Assembly: GCA_044226785.1 (NCBI GenBank)
Contig: JBGAGK010000018.1
Span: 37,529-101,528 of the forward strand
Reading direction: 5' to 3'
Origin: TMP-86 sp039807285
GTDB taxonomy: Bacteria > Pseudomonadota > Gammaproteobacteria > Steroidobacterales > Steroidobacteraceae
DNA length: 64,000 nt
Part shown: positions 59,672 through 64,000 of the stretch, piece after piece
Numbering within the stretch: position 1 is the stretch's first letter
Layout: the number at the start of each line of letters is the position of its first letter
Translations under genes and position numbers: made by a program
Notes under the pieces: generated by a model
Databases searched by the model: none
What the model saw: the letters and a program-made list of their open reading frames with translations, nothing else
Told to the model about the DNA's origin: nothing

Positions 59672-60669
59672 CGAGTGACACGTCAGCACATCGGTTTCAT
59701 GCAGATGTGCTTTCGATAGATGCAGCGGCGGAAATTGAGCGCATTGCATCGAGCCTGCGCGAGATGCTTTCGCGAACTCTGCGAAAGCGTGGTCTTGTGG
59801 TGGCCATCTCGGGGGGGGTAGACAGTTCGGTGTGTCTCGCGCTCGCCGTTCAATCGATTGGGGCCAGGCGCGTGTGCGCGCTGATTCTTCCGGAGCATGA
59901 TTCGTCCGGAGAAAGCGCGCGACGCGCGAACTTGCTTGCCGCCCAGTGGGGAGTGGAACCTCTGACCGTCGACATTGCACCGGTGCTCGAGGCCCTGGGG
60001 TGCTACCGCTGGCGTGATGAAGCAATGCGAAAGGTGATCCCGGCATATGATGGCCGATGGCGCAGCAAGATCACCATCCGTGGCGGCATGCAGGGGCAGA
60101 TCAACCGGTTTCACCTGGTGGCGCAGTCGCCCGATGGCACGATGCATGACGTTCGGATGCAGCTGCCCGAGTATCTGCAGATTGTGGCAGCCACCAGTTT
60201 CAAGCAGCGCACCCGCAAGATGATCGAGTATTTCCATGCGGACCGACTGAACTATGCGGTCATCGGAACGCCTAACCGGCTGGAGTATGACCAGGGATTT
60301 TTCGTCAAGACCGGCGATGGCGCCGCGGACATCAAGCCGATCGCGCACCTGTACAAGACGCAAGTCTATGCCCTCGCACGACACCTGAAGCTGCCGGAGG
60401 AAATCACCAGAGCGCGACCGACCACCGATACCTACAGTCTGGCGCAGGGCCAGGACGAGTTTTACTTCGCACTGCCCTATGAGCAGATGGACCTGGCCTT
60501 GTGGGCGCACAACCACGCGGTACCCGCCAGCTCGCTGGCCCAGGTGCTGGGTACGACAGTGGGGCATGCGCAGTTGATCTATCAGGACATCGACGCCAAA
60601 CGCAAGGCGACACAGTATCTGCATCGTGGGCCCTTGCTGGTGGACGAGGTGACGGAAATCCGCTTCTAG
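59668..60669 (+). CDS. nadE: NAD(+) synthase family protein
   Basis: 333 residues, ATG overlapping the methyltransferase stop by 4 nt. ATP pyrophosphatase motif VVAISGGVDSSVCLALAV, with the two Gly codons inside an 8-G tract (59811-59818). Further blocks: GQINRFHLVAQ, GTPNRLEYDQGFFVKTGDGAADIKPIAHLYKTQV and RPTTDTYSLAQGQDEFYF, as in ammonia-dependent NadE. It amidates a carboxylate via an adenylate. Position at the end of a carrier-protein operon suggests a specialised amidation rather than housekeeping NAD synthesis, but housekeeping cannot be excluded. Convergent with the oxidoreductase gene, overlapping by 4 nt. Confidence 0.8.
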   Translation: MTSDTSAHRFHADVLSIDAAAEIERIASSLREMLSRTLRKRGLVVAISGGVDSSVCLALAVQSIGARRVCALILPEHDSSGESARRANLLAAQWGVEPLTVDIAPVLEALGCYRWRDEAMRKVIPAYDGRWRSKITIRGGMQGQINRFHLVAQSPDGTMHDVRMQLPEYLQIVAATSFKQRTRKMIEYFHADRLNYAVIGTPNRLEYDQGFFVKTGDGAADIKPIAHLYKTQVYALARHLKLPEEITRARPTTDTYSLAQGQDEFYFALPYEQMDLALWAHNHAVPASSLAQVLGTTVGHAQLIYQDIDAKRKATQYLHRGPLLVDEVTEIRF

Positions 60670-62708
60670 GCAGGGTTCGCCGCCCGCAGCGGCAGTGAGC
60701 GCAGCCGCTGACCGGTAGCGGCATGAATGGCATTTGCGAGGGCGGGTGCAATCAGGGGAACGCCAGCCTCGCCAATTCCGCCCACGGGTGCATCGGGCGA
60801 CTCCAGGATTCCGATCTCGATGGGTGGCGAGTTGTTCAGGCGCAGCACCGGGTACCGGTCATAGTTGGTCTGTTGCAGCCTGCCGTTCATGAGGGTGGCT
60901 CGCTCGAACATTGCGGCGCTCAGACCGAACAGGATGCCACCTTCCATCTGTGCGCGGATCTGCGCCGGATTGATGGCGGTGCCACAGTCGATCACAGCGA
61001 ATACGCGCAGCAACTGCCAAGCGCAGTTGTTGCCGGGTTCCACCTCGGCGGCCAAGGCTGCGAATGATCCCAGCGCATCGCTGAACGCATATCCCGCGTG
61101 AGCCGTTAGCAGACCTGCCGGCGTCTGCTGGAGGAGTTCGGCCAGTCGGTCGAGTACCCGCAGCGCACGCGGCTGGGCAGCCAGCAGGCGGCGGCGATAG
61201 ACCAATGGATCGATACCCGCGGCATGCGCGCATTCATCGATGAAGCTTTCACGATAGAAGACATTCTGCGAATTGTTCACTGACCGCCACGAGCCGGTGC
61301 GGATGGGGGCATGGAATCCGGAGTATCGCGCTTGCAAGGGCGGCAGTGCGTAGGAGGTGCAGGCGAGTCCGCCGGTGCGATCATCATTGCCAAGGGAGGC
61401 GACCGACGCCTGGAGTGATTCTACCGCGCCGTCTGGCCCGAGCTTGGCTCGAAGCCGCGCCGCGCTCATCGGCCGGAACCGGCCCTGGATGCTGTCATTC
61501 TCCCGTGACCAGACCACCTTCACGGGTGTGCCGCGAAGCTGCTGGGCTACGCGAGCTGCTGCAACGCCATCGTCGGGGGACAGGCGGCGGCCGAAGCCAC
61601 CACCTACCAATGTCGTGTGCACCGTGATCGCGTGTTCCCACTGCCCGATGGCCTGCGCCACCGCGCTTCGCATGTCAGTCTGGGCCTGGGTGGGTGCCCA
61701 AAGCTGCGCTCTGAAGCGTTCGACCAATGCTGTCACATTCAGGGGTTCCATCTGCATGTGCACGAGCAATGGCACTTCGTAAAGTGCATCCACTGTGACG
61801 GGATCAGTGGCGCTGGCTGGATCATTGGCCATGGCACGCAGTCTTGCCGCGATCTGTTGAGTATCGGTGGCCGAAGCCGACCATCGGGGACTTGCCTTCG
61901 CAAGTCCCGCCTGCGCCTGCCAATAGCGAGCGGCTACCACCGCGATCCCATCGGGAAGGTCGATCACCTTCAAGACGCCAGGCTGCGAGCGCGCCAGCTC
62001 TCGGTCCGCGGAGAGTAACCTCGCGCCAGGCTCCGGGGCTTGCTCGATGGCGGCATAGACCATGCCAGGCAGACGCAGGTCCAGGCCGTATCTTGCTGAT
62101 CCGTCCACCTTGGAGGCGAGTTCGATGCGTGCAATCGGTTTGCCGATCAACCGCCACTCACCGCGGGGCTTGAGTCTTGGCGCTTCCGGAATCGGCAAGG
62201 TGGCGGCGGCCTCGGCAAGTGCGCCGAAGGCCAGTCGTGTTCCGGAGGACGAGTGGTGGACCTCGCCAAGAGCAGCATGGCATTCCGAAACGGGCACCTT
62301 CCAGCTTCGAGCCGCCGCAGCGATGAGCATCATCCGTGCGCACGCGCCGATGGTGCGCATGCTTTCGAACATCCGTTGCACCGAGCTGCTGTCGCTGGTC
62401 CAGAATCCCACTGGTGCCTGGTAGGCGCGCCATGCGGGCGCTGTTGCCACGGTGAGCTGGGACCAATCGGCTTCCAGTTCCTCAGCCACCAGTTGCGCAG
62501 CCGCAGTCCAGACGCCCTGACCGAGTTCCGACAAGCTGGTGTAGAGCGTGATTGAATTGTCCGGTGCGACGTGAATCCAGCCTGGATCTCCCAGGGGTGG
62601 CGCGTGGATGAGGTGTCTCAGCGTCCGGTGCGCCATGGGAGCAAAGCCGACGGCAAGGCCGCCGGCGGCGGCCAGCCCACCCCACAGGAATTGACGTCTG
62701 TCAGGCAC
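60666..62708 (-). CDS. Molybdopterin-binding subunit of a xanthine-dehydrogenase-family enzyme
   Basis: 680 residues with a Tat-type signal (MPDRRQFLWGGLAAAGG), so periplasmic. Typical blocks of the isoquinoline 1-oxidoreductase beta subunit: IHVAPDNSITLYTSLSELGQGVWTAAAQLVAEEL, RIELASKVDGSARYGLDLRLPGMVYA, TTLVGGGFGRRLSPDDGV and GEAGVPLIAPALANAI near the C-terminus with the catalytic Glu region. The family needs a separate iron-sulfur subunit, which is not adjacent in this window. Not obviously related to the EPS genes. Converges with nadE. Confidence 0.87.
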   Translation of the reverse strand: MPDRRQFLWGGLAAAGGLAVGFAPMAHRTLRHLIHAPPLGDPGWIHVAPDNSITLYTSLSELGQGVWTAAAQLVAEELEADWSQLTVATAPAWRAYQAPVGFWTSDSSSVQRMFESMRTIGACARMMLIAAAARSWKVPVSECHAALGEVHHSSSGTRLAFGALAEAAATLPIPEAPRLKPRGEWRLIGKPIARIELASKVDGSARYGLDLRLPGMVYAAIEQAPEPGARLLSADRELARSQPGVLKVIDLPDGIAVVAARYWQAQAGLAKASPRWSASATDTQQIAARLRAMANDPASATDPVTVDALYEVPLLVHMQMEPLNVTALVERFRAQLWAPTQAQTDMRSAVAQAIGQWEHAITVHTTLVGGGFGRRLSPDDGVAAARVAQQLRGTPVKVVWSRENDSIQGRFRPMSAARLRAKLGPDGAVESLQASVASLGNDDRTGGLACTSYALPPLQARYSGFHAPIRTGSWRSVNNSQNVFYRESFIDECAHAAGIDPLVYRRRLLAAQPRALRVLDRLAELLQQTPAGLLTAHAGYAFSDALGSFAALAAEVEPGNNCAWQLLRVFAVIDCGTAINPAQIRAQMEGGILFGLSAAMFERATLMNGRLQQTNYDRYPVLRLNNSPPIEIGILESPDAPVGGIGEAGVPLIAPALANAIHAATGQRLRSLPLRAANPA

Positions 62709-62919
62709 CTGTAAGACTTCGGCAATTGCGCATCGGTCCGCTCGTGGTTCAATGCAAGCCGGGGTGCGGAAGTGCTCGCGAGTGGCTCGCGAGGCGGCCG
62801 CACGAACCGGTCAGATCGTATCAGACTTTGGTTCTGGCTGCGTGTCGGGTCTCCGCTCAAGTCACCCTGTCGCGCCACGTGCACGCACGTCAGCCTGTTC
62901 GGCTGTATCCTGAACGCCG

Positions 62920-63876
62920 ATGCAGTACAGGTCTTTCGGTCGCAGCGGCGTACAGGTGTCGGCATTGGGATTTGGCGCGTGGGCGATCGGCGGCCAGGCG
63001 TACGGCCCTGTCGACCCGAAGGCCTCGCGCGAAGCGTTGTCGCGTGCCGAGGATCTGGGCTGCAACCTTGTGGATACGGCGGCCGTCTATGGCAATTCCG
63101 AAGCCGTGCTCGGCGAATTTCTTGCCGGAAGACGCAGCCGGTGGTTTGTGGCCACCAAGTACTCGGGTCAACCGGCAGGAATGACGGAAACGCTGGAAAG
63201 CCAGCTCGAGGGGCTGCGGATGGACGCCGTCGACTTGTACCAGTTGCACTGGGTTCCTCGCGACCGGGATGCCGGACTGTTCAAAGAGCTCGAGGATCTG
63301 CGGGCATCGGGCAAGACCCGATTCATCGGTGTCTCGCTCTATACCGCGGCGGACATCGATTTTGTACTGGGCCATGCCCGAGTCGACAGCGTGCAAGTGC
63401 GCTTCGGGTTGCTCGATCCGCTGCCATTGCTGGCGCGACTTGCGGAACTGCGTGCGGCCGGAGTGGCGGTGCTGGTGCGATCGTGCCTGAAGGAAGGGTT
63501 CCTCACGGGCAAGTTCAGCGCCAATTCCACCTTTGCCAGTGGCGAAGACCAGCGAAGTCAGTGGAGCAAGGCTCAAATCCGGAAGGCGCTGTTTCAGGTC
63601 GAACGCTGCCGGTTCCTGGATACAGGCGAGGCCGACGGTTTGATGCGTGCTGCTGTTCGTTATCCCCTGTCAATACCGGAAGTCACCAGTGTCCTGCTCG
63701 GCACGAAGACCCAGGCGCAGGCACAGGTGAATTTCAGTATCGAGCCACAGCCGGATTTCACGAATCGATGGGCAGAGCCAATCACAGCCGCGCAGCGCGA
63801 AATGGGGCTATGGCCCTGGCGGGAACGGGTGGCAGCATGGTGGCGGGCCTGGCCTGCGCGCCTCAGTTCTTCTTGA
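62920..63876 (+). CDS. Aldo/keto reductase
   Basis: 318 residues. Starts MQYRSFGRSGVQVSALGFGAWAIGG, with LVDTAAVYGNSEAVLGEFL (catalytic Asp and Tyr), ATKYSGQPAGMTETLESQL (Lys), VDLYQLHWVPRD (His) and VLLGTKTQAQAQVN for the NADPH-binding region. This is the standard (beta/alpha)8 NADPH-dependent oxidoreductase, cytoplasmic. It probably serves general or detoxifying metabolism. It is divergent from the molybdopterin gene with ~210 nt between, and its 3' end overlaps the partial regulator gene by 14 nt. Confidence 0.9.
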   Translation: MQYRSFGRSGVQVSALGFGAWAIGGQAYGPVDPKASREALSRAEDLGCNLVDTAAVYGNSEAVLGEFLAGRRSRWFVATKYSGQPAGMTETLESQLEGLRMDAVDLYQLHWVPRDRDAGLFKELEDLRASGKTRFIGVSLYTAADIDFVLGHARVDSVQVRFGLLDPLPLLARLAELRAAGVAVLVRSCLKEGFLTGKFSANSTFASGEDQRSQWSKAQIRKALFQVERCRFLDTGEADGLMRAAVRYPLSIPEVTSVLLGTKTQAQAQVNFSIEPQPDFTNRWAEPITAAQREMGLWPWRERVAAWWRAWPARLSSS

Positions 63877-64000
63877 AATCATCCGGCATCAGTTGATGCC
63901 GCGACAGCAGTTTGTAGAAATCCGTGCGGTTGCGCCGGGCCAGGCGTGCTGCCTGGCTGACGTTGCCGGTGGTGATCTGCAGGATCTGTGACAGGTAGTT
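63863..64000 (-). CDS. C-terminal end of an NtrC-type sigma-54 regulator (partial)
   Basis: Only the last 45 residues plus TGA are in the window, from the right edge. They read NYLSQILQITTGNVSQAAR, then LARRNRTDFYKLLSRHQL, a Fis-type helix-turn-helix typical of GlrR/QseF-like response regulators. Its AAA+ and receiver domains lie outside. It is distinct from PrsR. Confidence 0.8.
   Translation of the reverse strand, partial: NYLSQILQITTGNVSQAARLARRNRTDFYKLLSRHQLMPDDFKKN

Noticed and set aside
1..64000. tRNA, rRNA, riboswitch or CRISPR array
   Set aside because: No cloverleaf with CCA-type end, no rRNA-like conserved stretch, and no regularly spaced 25-40-nt repeats were recognised on either strand.

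Overview
The window reads as part of a proteobacterial chromosome, most likely betaproteobacterial (possibly gammaproteobacterial), carrying an exosortase A (XrtA) exopolysaccharide locus. The best evidence is a near-canonical run at 2-14.2 kb: the tail of an XrtA-type sugar transferase, a PEP-CTERM protein, prsK, prsR, xrtA, polysaccharide export, chain-length and tyrosine-kinase genes, a beta-barrel protein, an XrtA-type deacetylase and a FemAB-like protein. No tRNA, rRNA or CRISPR array was seen.

Layout. (1) 0-14.2 kb: conserved XrtA core on the + strand, with most genes overlapping by 1-8 nt. A sigma-54-type promoter lies upstream of the small PEP-CTERM gene, as expected if PrsK/PrsR controls it. 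(2) 14.2-36.6 kb: a glycan cassette of glycosyltransferases, two more polysaccharide deacetylases, an ATP-grasp ligase, a DegT-like PLP enzyme, a low-molecular-weight tyrosine phosphatase, a secreted lyase-like protein, a Wzx-type flippase, an acyltransferase, an asparagine-synthase-like amidotransferase and an O-antigen-ligase/polymerase-type protein. From about 16.5 kb the DNA is visibly more AT-rich, strands alternate, and IS relics (IS110, two IS630, IS1380) interrupt it, which suggests horizontal acquisition and shuffling. (3) 36.6-40.5 kb: an IS graveyard with an IS21 istB fragment, a truncated Cys-rich orphan gene, and an IS66 element with 21-bp perfect inverted repeats abutting the tail of a second IS66. 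(4) 40.9-44.0 kb: methyltransferase, VanZ-like fusion protein and acyltransferase. (5) 44.1-60.7 kb: two divergent operons, each with its own acyl carrier protein. The minus-strand operon has carrier protein, GH2 enzyme, tandem alpha/beta-hydrolase fusion, acyltransferase, esterase, acyl-CoA-dehydrogenase-like enzyme, amino acid:[carrier protein] ligase and DUF1839. The plus-strand operon has GNAT, XrtA-type amidotransferase, XrtA-type acyl-CoA ligase, carrier protein, HemK-like methyltransferase and NAD-synthase-like enzyme. (6) 60.7-64 kb: ordinary metabolic genes (molybdopterin oxidoreductase, aldo/keto reductase) and the tail of an NtrC-type regulator.

Working model: the core makes, exports and length-controls an exopolysaccharide and sorts PEP-CTERM proteins. 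The variable cassette sets the sugar composition. The carrier-protein operons probably build an aminoacyl or amidated acyl substituent for the glycan or for a small molecule. That last system is the most interesting part of the window, and its product cannot be deduced from sequence alone.
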